Of a stretch of DNA of 64,000 nucleotides, positions 26,325-35,032 are shown in pieces. Origin of the DNA: Methanobacterium sp. (GTDB lineage: Archaea > Methanobacteriota > Methanobacteria > Methanobacteriales > Methanobacteriaceae); assembly GCA_015661405.1 (NCBI GenBank), contig JACWMK010000006.1, positions 4,130 through 68,129 of the forward strand. The letters are read 5' to 3'. Under the pieces are notes generated by a model. It searched no databases and had not been told where the DNA came from. It was given only the letters and a program-made list of their open reading frames with translations. The translations under genes were made by a program, and so were the position numbers. The first letter of the stretch is position 1, and each line of letters begins with the position of its first letter.

Positions 26325-26768
26325 TTAATCTGCCTCCTTTTGTATTAATCTTATTTGGTCACCTTTGACTGTAACTGGAATGGGAACCGCAGCTTCAATG
26401 AGTTCTAAAACTACATCTTCTTTAGATTCATCAATTCTAACTACTTTGGCTTTTTCTCCTTTAAAAGGACCAGATATGAGCTCTACAATACTTCCTTTTT
26501 TAATAGAAGATATTATGGGCTCGGGGTTTAAAAAGCTTTTTACTTCTTCATATGGTATCTCACCTTCGACGGCGCCTTTCATATGGGGGACTTTAAATGA
26601 GGGGTTTTGCATATCCAGTTTGCCGGAAGACTCTACTAAAATGTAACCTCTTAAACTTTCAGGAACCAGGATCGAATTCACTTCAAGATCGCTGTTTTTA
26701 ACATTTCGGGCTACAATTCTAGCCACATTTTTCTCCTGACCTACCAAGGTTCTTATTGCATAGATCAA
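26325..26768 (-). CDS. spt5: Transcription elongation factor Spt5
   Basis: The 147-residue protein has the archaeal Spt5/NusG layout: an NGN domain (about 1-85) starting IYAIRTLVGQEKNVA and containing GYILVES, and a KOW domain with VELISGPFKGEKAKVVRID near 95-113. With Spt4 it clamps RNA polymerase on DNA and raises processivity. The start codon is TTG at 26768 with GTGAT close upstream; no better ATG fits the family. It lies between secE and rpl11, the usual archaeal order. Confidence 0.95.
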   Translation of the reverse strand: MIYAIRTLVGQEKNVARIVARNVKNSDLEVNSILVPESLRGYILVESSGKLDMQNPSFKVPHMKGAVEGEIPYEEVKSFLNPEPIISSIKKGSIVELISGPFKGEKAKVVRIDESKEDVVLELIEAAVPIPVTVKGDQIRLIQKEAD

Positions 26769-26945
26769 AATATCACATACCTATAAGATTTAAATTGAAT
26801 TTTTAACATTGTATATAATCTCTAATTTATTTTAGATTTTTTTTTAATAACGGAAAAGATCGATTAAATTTTCATTGTATAATTAGTAGTTGAATTTGTA
26901 AAAAGTTATAATTAATATATATGTAAACAAAAAAATTATTTTAAA

Positions 26946-27131
26946 TTAAATTTTGCCTGCAAGTTGCGCTATTATACTTATTATGAAGCCTATAACTCCT
27001 ATAACTATTACTCCTAATCCAGTTATTCTGGCCACATTATAATATTCTTCTCTATCAGGTCTTTTAGCTACCTGTAGAACTCTCTGATTCAGTTTTATAA
27101 AACTGATGATAGATTCTTTATTTAATTTCAT
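26946..27131 (-). CDS. secE: Preprotein translocase subunit SecE (Sec61 gamma)
   Basis: The 61-residue protein has an amphipathic N-terminal helix (IISFIKLNQRVLQVAKRPDRE, about 8-28, split by length) and one membrane helix (GLGVIVIGVIGFIISIIAQL, about 38-57). This is the compact archaeal SecE/Sec61gamma form that clamps SecY. It is followed 177 bases later by spt5. Confidence 0.92.
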   Translation of the reverse strand: MKLNKESIISFIKLNQRVLQVAKRPDREEYYNVARITGLGVIVIGVIGFIISIIAQLAGKI

Positions 27132-27200
27132 AAATAATACCTGTTAATTATTATTCCCTAAATAGAATTAGAATTATAAAGATTTAGGAATATGTTACCA

Positions 27201-27263
27201 TCTAGAGATAGTTAACATTAGCTTATTAATCTATGGATTTATAAACTTTTCCTTTCTAGAGAT
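27201..27263 (-). promoter_or_regulatory. secE promoter flanked by two TCTAGAGAT boxes
   Basis: TCTAGAGAT occurs at 27201-27209 and 27255-27263. Between them the minus strand reads GTTTATAAATCC (27236-27247), a TATA box about 105 bases before secE. Flanks add partial dyad symmetry (TACCATCT at 27197-27204 and AGATGGTA at 27260-27267). Confidence 0.4.
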
Positions 27264-27317
27264 GGTACAAACTAAAGTTAAACTATAAACTGGGAAATAA
27301 TAAAATTATTATTCCAG

Positions 27318-27336
27318 CCTTCAATGCTACTGAAGG
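27318..27336 (-). terminator. Hairpin after ftsZ
   Basis: CCTTCA at 27318-27323 pairs with TGAAGG at 27331-27336 around a seven-base loop, eight bases after the ftsZ stop, and is followed by an A/T-rich stretch on the minus strand. It probably marks the ftsZ mRNA end. Confidence 0.45.
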
Positions 27337-27343
27337 ACTTTGA

Positions 27344-28492
27344 TTAAAAAACACCGTCTATAAATTCTTCTAAAGCTGATTCCGGAACTGATTCTTTTTG
27401 TTTTTCCTCGACGTATTCTTTTTCGCCGGGTACGCCAAAGATATGAGGAGATTTAACACCTGCCACTACGATAGTCGTTCTAATGGTGTTATCTAAGTCT
27501 TCTTGGATTTGAGTACCCCAAATTATGTTGGCATCAGGGTCTAATTCATCGGCTACTATTTGCACTACTTTTTCAGCTTCGTGTAAAGTTAGATCTGAGC
27601 TTCCAGAAATGTTTATTAATGCTCCTTTGGCATTGGATATATCAAGGTCTAGAAGTGGACTGTTTAAAGCTTCATGTACGGACTCTATAGCTCTATCACC
27701 TGAATCAGATTCACCCATTCCAATCATAGCCATTCCAGAGCCTTTCATTATACTTCTTATATCAGCGAAATCCAAACTCACTAAACCCGGTTTGGTTATG
27801 AGTTCGGTTATTCCTTTTACAGCTCTTCCTAAGATTTCATCAGCCACCATAAATGCTTTGTTTATAGGTAAATTAGGAGCTACCTCTAGTAACTTGTCAT
27901 TAGGTATTACTATCACAGTATCTGCAGCATTTTGAAGCTTTTCAAGTCCTTTTTCAGCATTTTCTCTTCTGCGAAGTCCTTCAGCACTGAATGGCATAGT
28001 AGCCACGGCAATTGTTAAAGCACCTATTTTTTTGGCTAACTTGGAGATTACTGGTGCGGAACCGGTTCCAGTTCCCCCTCCTAATCCGAGGGTCACGAAG
28101 ACCATGTCTGCGCCGTCTAACTTTTGCTTTATATGTTCTTCACTTTCTTCAGCACTTTCTTCACCTACTTCAGGTTCACCTCCAGCACCCAATCCTCCAC
28201 AGGTATCTCTTCCAATAAGGATTTTATTATTGGCTTTTGAGTAAAAAAGGTCTTGTGCATCCGTGTTCACAGAAATAGTTCCGGCTCCTTCAATCCCTAT
28301 TTCAGTGAGTCTGGAAACAGTGTTATTTCCTGCCCCTCCTGTTCCAATCACGAATATTTTAGCTCTGCTTCTCTGTATTATATCTTGAAGTTCGTTGTCT
28401 ATAGGGTCATCATATGTTCTATGCTCATCAACAGCTGATCTTTCCCTTCTCTTATGGGATTCTTTTATGGTATTGTTTATAAGAGATTTCAC
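27344..28492 (-). CDS. ftsZ: Cell division protein FtsZ
   Basis: The 382-residue tubulin-like GTPase forms the division ring. After an N-terminal basic extension (about 1-45), it has GTGGAGNNTV near residue 51, the tubulin signature GLGGGTGTGSAP near 137, PFSAEGLRR near 165 and the T7 catalytic loop NLPINKAFMVAD (NxxxxD-type) near 207. A short C-terminal acidic tail ends EEFIDGVF, the likely partner-binding peptide. The start is GTG with GGGGGT upstream. It is followed by secE, transcribed in the same direction but from its own promoter. Confidence 0.96.
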   Translation of the reverse strand: MKSLINNTIKESHKRRERSAVDEHRTYDDPIDNELQDIIQRSRAKIFVIGTGGAGNNTVSRLTEIGIEGAGTISVNTDAQDLFYSKANNKILIGRDTCGGLGAGGEPEVGEESAEESEEHIKQKLDGADMVFVTLGLGGGTGTGSAPVISKLAKKIGALTIAVATMPFSAEGLRRRENAEKGLEKLQNAADTVIVIPNDKLLEVAPNLPINKAFMVADEILGRAVKGITELITKPGLVSLDFADIRSIMKGSGMAMIGMGESDSGDRAIESVHEALNSPLLDLDISNAKGALINISGSSDLTLHEAEKVVQIVADELDPDANIIWGTQIQEDLDNTIRTTIVVAGVKSPHIFGVPGEKEYVEEKQKESVPESALEEFIDGVF

Positions 28493-28719
28493 ATCTTACC
28501 CCCACATTTAATCTTATTAAACTTAATTGTGTTATTGATAATAACTTATATTTAAAACCAACGGTTTTTTTAATGATAATTCATTACTACACAAAAATTT
28601 TTACCCATATCCTAAAAAATCTCAACAACATTTGAGCATGAACTAATTGTGAACCTAATATTTCATTAGATTGTCATGTGGGCAATGATGAGGATCATCG
28701 GTAAAATTTTACTAAGTAT

Positions 28720-29283
28720 TTATGGTCTAGGCATAGCAATGATTTCATTTATCCTAAGATCGAAGAAATTCCTCATGTGGGCGGGTTTCAAAACTAATGC
28801 AGTATCAACTCCATTTCCAGTACCCCCAATAGCTATAACTTCAGAATCTGTAGGTAAGAGTCCTCCATCAGCAGCCATGATACTAATTTCTACACAGACT
28901 TTCACTCCCTGAGAAAAAAGGCGTAAAGTTTCTGCTATAATTTCTACTGGAGTTACACCTTTAAATTTATTACTTATACCTCTTCCCACACCACTTAATG
29001 CATGAGAGCTAGTGTATATTTGAACTCTTTTATCTTCAAGTTCTTTCTTGTATTCATCCTTTATTTCTAATTCATCGCCACTTTTAAACCCAGCATGATG
29101 GGTTACATTTATTATATGGGCATCAGATATATTTCTAGCTAGTTTAACTCCAGATTCACCCGATGCAGATGCTATAACAATATAATTTATATTTAGATCT
29201 TCTTTTCGAGCTTTAACTAATTCTATGATTTTATCAGTATTTTCATTTCCCGGATTTTTAAAGTAATGAATTTTCTTCTCCAT
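28720..29283 (-). CDS. Pyruvate kinase C-terminal-like (PK alpha/beta) protein
   Basis: The 187-residue protein resembles stand-alone proteins of the pyruvate kinase C-terminal alpha/beta fold: YIVIASASGESGVKLAR near residue 34, INVTHHAGFKSGDELEI near 58 and VIAIGGTGNGVDTALVLKPA near 150. It lacks the catalytic PK barrel, so it is not an active pyruvate kinase; a ligand-binding role is inferred. The start at 29283 is preferred because GGAGGAT lies nine bases upstream, while the longer ATG at 29301 sits in front of that site. Confidence 0.72.
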   Translation of the reverse strand: MEKKIHYFKNPGNENTDKIIELVKARKEDLNINYIVIASASGESGVKLARNISDAHIINVTHHAGFKSGDELEIKDEYKKELEDKRVQIYTSSHALSGVGRGISNKFKGVTPVEIIAETLRLFSQGVKVCVEISIMAADGGLLPTDSEVIAIGGTGNGVDTALVLKPAHMRNFFDLRINEIIAMPRP

Positions 29284-29451
29284 ATTTTTTAAATCCTCCA
29301 TTTGAATACTTATTGAATATTCTGTATATAAGATTGAAGTTACATATGAATTTTTAAACGTTCAACTTGATAATCATATTTTAATAATAGTGTTGATCAA
29401 AAATTATTATTTGAAAACAAATTTTTAGCCCATTAAACTCGGGTGATAATA

Positions 29452-30231
29452 ATGAATGCATTCAATTTTCTCAAATCAGATCGTAAAAAAGAGCACGGAA
29501 CAAGTCTTACTATGATGTTAGATAAGGGCATAGGACTTATGTCTTTAATAGATCTTCTAGAACTTTCAAGTGAATATTTAAGTTTTGCAAAGTTTGGTTG
29601 GGGAACTTCAGCTATACTTAACAGGGATATTATACAAGAAAAAATTGAAATATATTTATCTTATGATGTGACGCCTTACCCTGGCGGTACATTATTAGAA
29701 CTGGCTTACATACAAAATAAAATACCTCAATTTTTAGATGAAGCTCAAGAATTAGGATTTGGAGCTATAGAAATTTCAGATGGTTCGATAGACATGTCAT
29801 GGGATGATCGTGAAAATTTAATCCATCAGGTAAAGGATCGAGATTTCAAGGTTTTAACTGAAGTGGGAAAAAAGGATCCGATAAAAGATGGTAAATTAAA
29901 AGCCGAGGATCGTGTTAAGCAGGTGAATTCCGATTTGAAGGCTGGTGCAGATAAAGTATTAATTGAAGCCCGAGAAGGTGGTAAAGGAATAGGAATTTAT
30001 AATAAAGAAGGGAAAATTAAAGAGGATGATTTGGAAATTATAATAAAAAACATTGATATAAACAAAATAATTTGGGAAGCACCTCTTAAGGATCAACAAA
30101 CTTATTTGATATTAAAATTCGGATCTAATGTTAATTTAGGGAACATACCTCCAGAAGAATTAATTCCATTAGAAACTATCAGAAGAGGCCTTAGAGGAGA
30201 CACTTTAGGTAAAATAAATCCTTTAGATTGA
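29452..30231 (+). CDS. comA: Phosphosulfolactate synthase
   Basis: The 259-residue TIM-barrel enzyme adds sulfite to phosphoenolpyruvate, the first step of the PEP route to coenzyme M. Family motifs are LTMMLDKGIGL near residue 20, FAKFGWGTSA near 47, TPYPGGTLLE near 75, EISDGSIDM near 105, TEVGKKDP near 134 and ADKVLIEAREGGKGIG near 164. ATG 29452 is preferred over the upstream GTG because GGGTGAT ends five bases before it. The gene is monocistronic and divergent from the PK-like gene. Confidence 0.93.
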   Translation: MNAFNFLKSDRKKEHGTSLTMMLDKGIGLMSLIDLLELSSEYLSFAKFGWGTSAILNRDIIQEKIEIYLSYDVTPYPGGTLLELAYIQNKIPQFLDEAQELGFGAIEISDGSIDMSWDDRENLIHQVKDRDFKVLTEVGKKDPIKDGKLKAEDRVKQVNSDLKAGADKVLIEAREGGKGIGIYNKEGKIKEDDLEIIIKNIDINKIIWEAPLKDQQTYLILKFGSNVNLGNIPPEELIPLETIRRGLRGDTLGKINPLD

Positions 30232-30302
30232 ATTAAATTAATATTTTTTTTATTTAAAATAATTTTTCAAGAATTATATTTGTGAAAAAAATTTTTTTTT
30301 AT

Positions 30303-31487
30303 TTAATTATTTTTATCATTAACTATAGTTCCTTGATTTAATTTACTAGTAAGTTCTTCAATTATTTCATCCAACTCGTGCAAAATAGCCTGATTTTCAT
30401 CATGTACAAAATTAGATTCTATATTTTCCTTGTAAACATCCAAGTGCAATAAAAATTTCTCGAGATCCTCTTTATCAGGATCCTCATGGAATTCTCCATA
30501 TCCTAATCTTTCAAGATGAATAGCATTAAGAATCTGTTCAAATTGTTTTTTCACGGGAATGCTAAAGATTGGCTTATTTAAATAAATAGCTTCAGATATC
30601 ACATTGAATCCTCCGTTAGTTATTACAGCTTTGGAAGAGGCTAGAACATCAAAGAAATCTTCTTCATTAAAATTTCTAAAACTAAGATTTCCATCTACTT
30701 CATCTTTAGAGAAGCCATAAATTATAAATTCATTATCAAATTCCTTTAATAATTCTATAAGTTTCAAATTAGAATCACTAGTCTGATATACAAGAATATG
30801 CTCTTCATTTCCAGGTTTTAATTGTAAAATCTCTTTTCTTAAAATAGGGGGGAATATTTTAACTCTTTCAGGATTAGTTAATGGGGGATAAAAAAAACTG
30901 GTAATAAGATAAATATTAGGCAACTGTATAAATGACCTTACCACACCCTCTGCTTTTAATTTATCTTTCAAATGCTTCAGAGGTACTTTATTCTCGCAAT
31001 GAGTTACTACATGGGTATGATCCAAGCTTATTAATGGTATTCTTAAGATTTTACTTAAGAAATTAGAGTAAACCTCAAAATCAGAGATTATAACATGTGG
31101 TCCAAAGTCCTTAGCCACATCATACATACCAGTGAGATTGCTCAGAAGATCTTGGGGAAGATCTTTAATGCCGTTAAAGAATGTTTTGGTACTTTTAACC
31201 TGATTTGATTCATAAACTGTGTTAAAACCTTCAATTTGATATACATTATCAAATTTGTCTGTAAGATAATTATATGCTCGTCCATGGGCGAATATGATAA
31301 CTTCGTTTTTCTCTTGCAAGTGTTTTATAATAACTCCGCTGCGTATAGCATGACCCATTCCTTCACCACACACACCGTAAAGTATTCTTTTTCTTTCTCG
31401 CAGATTAGTAACATTGGAATTCAATTTTTCAGTTTCTAATCCTATATTTTCAGAATAATATCTTACATCTTTAGTATAATCCATCAA
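30303..31487 (-). CDS. MJ1255-type glycosyltransferase
   Basis: The 394-residue protein has the GT-B fold of MurG-like enzymes. YGVCGEGMGHAIRSG near residue 37 is the N-terminal acceptor-site loop, and ITNGGFNVISEAIYLNKP near 293 is the donor nucleotide-sugar site. This matches the archaeal MJ1255 group of glycosyltransferases, whose acceptor is not established. A role in envelope polysaccharide or glycolipid is an inference. GGGGGAT lies near the start; the first codon could be TTG 31487 or ATG 31484. The upstream region holds a 10-bp palindrome. Confidence 0.78.
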   Translation of the reverse strand: MMDYTKDVRYYSENIGLETEKLNSNVTNLRERKRILYGVCGEGMGHAIRSGVIIKHLQEKNEVIIFAHGRAYNYLTDKFDNVYQIEGFNTVYESNQVKSTKTFFNGIKDLPQDLLSNLTGMYDVAKDFGPHVIISDFEVYSNFLSKILRIPLISLDHTHVVTHCENKVPLKHLKDKLKAEGVVRSFIQLPNIYLITSFFYPPLTNPERVKIFPPILRKEILQLKPGNEEHILVYQTSDSNLKLIELLKEFDNEFIIYGFSKDEVDGNLSFRNFNEEDFFDVLASSKAVITNGGFNVISEAIYLNKPIFSIPVKKQFEQILNAIHLERLGYGEFHEDPDKEDLEKFLLHLDVYKENIESNFVHDENQAILHELDEIIEELTSKLNQGTIVNDKNN

Positions 31488-31854
31488 ATTCTTTTATCCC
31501 CCAATTTTAATCTATATTAATAGATAGATTCGTTTTAATTACAGGACTATAAGTTATAAATAGTTTTCTAACTATTTATTACATCTTAAATTTAATTCAT
31601 AGAAATTATTTATATTCTTCATATAGAGAGAAATTGGTAAATTCATATAAAATATTTATCTTAGCATTTATAAAAAAAATTTATATAAGTTAAAGAATTA
31701 ATATCTTGCAATCTTTTATAAAAAAATTTTTTTTCAAAATTTCAATAATATTTATTATAAAAGTATTCAAAACATTTGAAAAAAAAATTATTTAATTCAA
31801 TTTAGAATTTCAATATCTATAATTAATAATCAAAGAAATTAAAGAGTTCTCTTA
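31488..31854. other. Divergent promoter region
   Basis: About 365 AT-rich bases between the minus-strand glycosyltransferase and the plus-strand CofE-like gene. It contains the palindrome at 31556-31579 and several TATA-like sequences; no open frame looks coding and no RNA gene is evident. Confidence 0.45.
31556..31579. repeat. Perfect 10-bp palindrome with 4-base spacer
   Basis: ATAAATAGTT, spacer TTCT, AACTATTTAT. It overlaps a TATA-like box (TTATAAATAG) and lies about 70 bases before the glycosyltransferase start, so it could be an operator for a dimeric regulator. Confidence 0.55.
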
Positions 31855-32772
31855 ATGAAAACTTCTTCAAATCTGTTAAGTAACAATAAAGAATTAGACG
31901 ATGGAAGTCCAAATACCTATAATTCGCAGAATATCACTAATGAACAATATAAGACCATACCAATTAAAACCAATTACATAAAACCAGAAGAATCCTATGA
32001 CATTATAATTCATAGAGCTAGTAAATTATTAAAAAACGGAGATTTCCTAGTGATATCTGAAACTCCCATAGCCATTTCACAGGGAAGATTAGTCGATGAA
32101 ATGGAGTATAAACCTTCCATAATTTCAATTTTGATAACTGAATTATGGTCCAAATATCTTTGGGGATATATTTTAGGTCCAATTCTCAAAATAAAAAAGA
32201 GAACCATAAAAAATCTTAGAAAACTACCAACAGAAGCTAGATATCATAAACAATTCATTTTAGAAAATTATGGTATCAAACATGCTCTTAAACCAGCATC
32301 CGAAGCAGGGGTTGATTTAAGTAATGTTCCAGGAACTCAGGTTTGTCTTCTTCCTACGGATCCGGAGTTAGTAGTCCAAGATATAAGTGATAAAATAAGA
32401 TTTAATCTTAATAAAAACGTTACTGTGATGATTATAGATACAGATGTTACATATCAACTTTTAGGAATGAAATTTACTTCTATACCCATCGCTATACCGG
32501 GTATAAAAAAAGATTTAGGTGTAATAGGTTATGTTTTAGGGCGATGGGGAAAGATCAGAGGACCCACTCCTTTAGCTGTTTCTAAACTTCAAAATGTAGA
32601 TGAAAGCATAAATATAGCTAAAATAGCCGAGGAATGCCAGAAAAAAAATAATATAAATGTGGAAACCGTTTATGATATGAAAAAAATGTTTAATGGAGAA
32701 ATTACTAATGTAACTATTGAAATGCTGGAATCTATCGAACATACGCCAGCAATTATAGTTAGAAAACTTTAA
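31855..32772 (+). CDS. CofE-like F420 gamma-glutamyl ligase domain protein
   Basis: The 305-residue protein fits the coenzyme F420-0:gamma-glutamyl ligase family: GDFLVISETPIAISQGRLVD near residue 62, GYILGPILKIK near 98, NVPGTQVCLLPTDPE near 156, TVMIIDTDVTY near 198 and GYVLGRWGKIRGPTPLAVSKL near 224. CofE adds glutamates to F420. An N-terminal polar tail of about 40 residues and a C-terminal segment mark this as a paralogue rather than the compact CofE, so its substrate may differ. It is divergent from the glycosyltransferase. Confidence 0.78.
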   Translation: MKTSSNLLSNNKELDDGSPNTYNSQNITNEQYKTIPIKTNYIKPEESYDIIIHRASKLLKNGDFLVISETPIAISQGRLVDEMEYKPSIISILITELWSKYLWGYILGPILKIKKRTIKNLRKLPTEARYHKQFILENYGIKHALKPASEAGVDLSNVPGTQVCLLPTDPELVVQDISDKIRFNLNKNVTVMIIDTDVTYQLLGMKFTSIPIAIPGIKKDLGVIGYVLGRWGKIRGPTPLAVSKLQNVDESINIAKIAEECQKKNNINVETVYDMKKMFNGEITNVTIEMLESIEHTPAIIVRKL

Positions 32773-33168
32773 ATTTAAAGAAATTTAAATTATATTTCAT
32801 CTTGAATTATTGTTATTTTTTTGTAATGTAACAAATTATAAATAGTATTGGTTACTATAGTATATATAATAAAGAATAATTTTTTAATCAACCTAAAATG
32901 ATTATTAAATTTGAATAGTTGTTTAAAAATTGTAATTTAGCTATAAAAGTCAACATTGACACTCAAAGACTAATAAACATAGAAAACAATTCATTAAAAC
33001 TACGATATTCCATTTCTCTATAGCAAGGAATTATTATGCTATTTAAGCGTAGTTTTCATAACTAATAAGAAACATTCAAACATTTAACAAGGAGACAGGA
33101 TGCTAAACATTAACAACGATCTTAAAATCACGGAATTACTTGAATTTCAATTTAAAGGAGGAAATAAA
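32773..33168 (+). other. tfe upstream region with long structured leader
   Basis: TATAAAAG at 32942-32949 is the best TATA box, which would put the mRNA start near 32970 and give a leader of about 200 bases. In it AAAACTACG (32996-33004) pairs with CGTAGTTTT (33048-33056), enclosing ATTCC (33007-33011) paired with GGAAT (33028-33032). A second in-frame ATG at 33100 has its own AAGGAGA. No separate gene is seen. Confidence 0.45.
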
Positions 33169-33657
33169 ATGCTTAAAGACGATGCAGTACAAGATATTCT
33201 TACCGATATCACTAATGATGAAGAAAATAGTGTTTCTATCATTAAGTGTATGCTTGAAGGTAAAACCACTGATGAAGAAATAGCAGAGGAAACAGAAATA
33301 AGACTGAACATTGTAAGGAGAGTACTATACAAATTATATGATGCCGGAGTAGCAACTTACAAAAGAAGTAAAGATCCCGAAACCCAATGGTACACTTACA
33401 GTTGGAAATTTGAAGAAAAAAAGATATCTGAGATTCTAGAAAAAAATTGTGAGAAAATATCCAGAGATCTTAATGAATCATTAGAGTACGAAGAAGGAAA
33501 TATGTTCTTTGTATGTAAAAGCAACGATCACAGATATAACTTCGACGAAGCATCCGAGAATAACTTCACCTGCGGAGAATGTGGAGCAGCACTCGAATAT
33601 CAGGATAACTCCGCCATAATTACAGAGTTGAGAGAACTTAAGAAGAAAATTGACTAA
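33169..33657 (+). CDS. tfe: Transcription factor E, alpha subunit
   Basis: The 162-residue protein is archaeal TFE: a winged-helix domain (about 1-88) with IIKCMLEGKTTDEEIAEETxI and RRVLYKLYDAGVATYKR, a helical linker, and a C-terminal zinc ribbon (110-145). TFE helps RNA polymerase open promoters. The ribbon keeps Cys116, Cys135 and Cys138, but the fourth ligand position is Asn119 (CKSND), with His121 nearby as a possible replacement. The start at 33169 has AAAGGAGG seven bases upstream; an in-frame ATG at 33100, also with a good site, would add 23 residues. Confidence 0.92.
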   Translation: MLKDDAVQDILTDITNDEENSVSIIKCMLEGKTTDEEIAEETEIRLNIVRRVLYKLYDAGVATYKRSKDPETQWYTYSWKFEEKKISEILEKNCEKISRDLNESLEYEEGNMFFVCKSNDHRYNFDEASENNFTCGECGAALEYQDNSAIITELRELKKKID

Positions 33658-33712
33658 ATACCCTTATTTTACTTTTTTATAATTAAATAAAATTTTTTTT
33701 GAGGACATTTAT

Positions 33713-34192
33713 TTGAATCTAACTATATTAGAAGATTTTAAATGTTCTTCGTATATAATAAAACATTCAAATGCTGTTTTAAAGAAAGCTAAAGCAATTT
33801 CTAAAGATTTTGATGTAAATTTAGATCATGTGGAAGCTGGGGCTATTTTACATGATGTGGGAAGATCTAAAACGCAATCTATCTATCATGCTTTAATAGG
33901 TGCCGAAATTCTAAAAGAAAAAGAATTTCCAATTGAAATAGTTAAAATTACAGAAAGACACATAGGTGCAGGTATACCAAAAGAAGAGGCGATTACGCTG
34001 AATTTGCCTCCTCGTGATTATTTACCAATCACATTTGAAGAGAAAATAGTTACTCATGCTGATAATCTTATAAACGATACTAAGGAAGTTTCACTAGATT
34101 TTATTATTAAAAAATGGAGTAAAAAGATGGGTAATAATCATGCTTCTTTGGAAAGACTCATAAAGCTCCATAACGAACTTTTTAACATATAA
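33713..34192 (+). CDS. HD-domain phosphohydrolase-like protein
   Basis: The 159-residue protein has an HD domain: HSNAVLKKAKAI near residue 18 with the first histidine, GAILHDVGR near 43 with the HD pair, HALIGAEILKE near 59 and the final aspartate in VTHADNLIND near 117. Its size and motifs match small archaeal HD proteins of the TIGR00295 group. These are metal-dependent phosphohydrolases; the substrate is unknown. The start is TTG at 33713 with GAGG seven bases upstream. The downstream tfuA gene is separate by 127 bases. Confidence 0.8.
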   Translation: MNLTILEDFKCSSYIIKHSNAVLKKAKAISKDFDVNLDHVEAGAILHDVGRSKTQSIYHALIGAEILKEKEFPIEIVKITERHIGAGIPKEEAITLNLPPRDYLPITFEEKIVTHADNLINDTKEVSLDFIIKKWSKKMGNNHASLERLIKLHNELFNI

Positions 34193-34319
34193 AAGTATGA
34201 TAAACTTTTTTTTAAATTACAGATTCTTTATAAATTTTTTTATAATTTTTCAAAAATGCTAAATTTTAATTTAGCATATTAAAAAAAATATTTAGTTTAT
34301 TTAGAACAGATTATACCCT

Positions 34320-34982
34320 ATGGCGATAATGGAAGAAAAAAAGATTATAATATTTACCGGACCATCTCTACCCCCTAAAGATGCACAAAAAGTATTAAAG
34401 GCAGATTATAGGGGTCCTGTAGGTAGGGATGATATTATCACGGCTTTAAAGGATAAAACTGATATTATAGGGATTATTGATGGTGTTTTCCATCAACAAC
34501 CTGCAGTGTCTCATAAGGAGTTATTAAAGGCATTAAAGTCAGGTGTAATTATTGTGGGTGGGGCTAGTATGGGAGCTCTCCGAGCGTCTGAATTGGATGA
34601 TTTCGGAATGATTGGTGTAGGGAAAGTATATGAGGCTTATAAAAATGGTGATATAGAATCGGATGATGATGTAGCTGTAGCATTTAATCCAGACACTATG
34701 GAGCAACTTTCAGAAGCATTAGTAAACATTACCTATAATTTTCAGAAAGCTTACATTAAAGGTTTAATCTGTAAAAGTGAACTAGAAATTTTGTTGAAAA
34801 TTGCAAAATCAATTTATTATCCAAAAAGGACATATAAACAAATTATAAATAATTCTAATATTAATTTTCAAAAGAAAACTTCCCTTGAAACTTTTTTAGA
34901 AAAAGAAGCGAAAGATATAAAGAGGGAAGATGCATTATTAGTTTTAAAATGTATAAAAAATATTATAAAATATGGAATTTAA
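34320..34982 (+). CDS. tfuA: TfuA-like protein
   Basis: The 220-residue protein has the TfuA core: IIIFTGPSLPP near residue 9, VGRDDIITALKDKTDIIGIIDG (about 34-55, split by length), VSHKELLKALKSGVIIVGGASMGALRA near 64-90, and GVGKVYEAYKNGDIESDDDVAV near 98. In methanogens TfuA works with a YcaO enzyme to make the thioglycine of methyl-coenzyme M reductase, an ATP- and sulfide-dependent thioamidation. No ycaO is in this window. A LarE-type sulfur transferase gene follows 50 bases downstream in the same direction. ATG at 34320 or the second methionine at 34329 could be used. Confidence 0.88.
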   Translation: MAIMEEKKIIIFTGPSLPPKDAQKVLKADYRGPVGRDDIITALKDKTDIIGIIDGVFHQQPAVSHKELLKALKSGVIIVGGASMGALRASELDDFGMIGVGKVYEAYKNGDIESDDDVAVAFNPDTMEQLSEALVNITYNFQKAYIKGLICKSELEILLKIAKSIYYPKRTYKQIINNSNINFQKKTSLETFLEKEAKDIKREDALLVLKCIKNIIKYGI

Positions 34983-35032
34983 CCCGATTATAAAAAAAAT
35001 AAATTATTAATTTTTTTTTCGAGTGTTATAAT

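Noticed and set aside
28676..28912. Plus-strand open frame opposite the PK-like gene
   Set aside because: It lies antisense to a gene with recognisable family motifs and has no ribosome-binding site; treated as a shadow.
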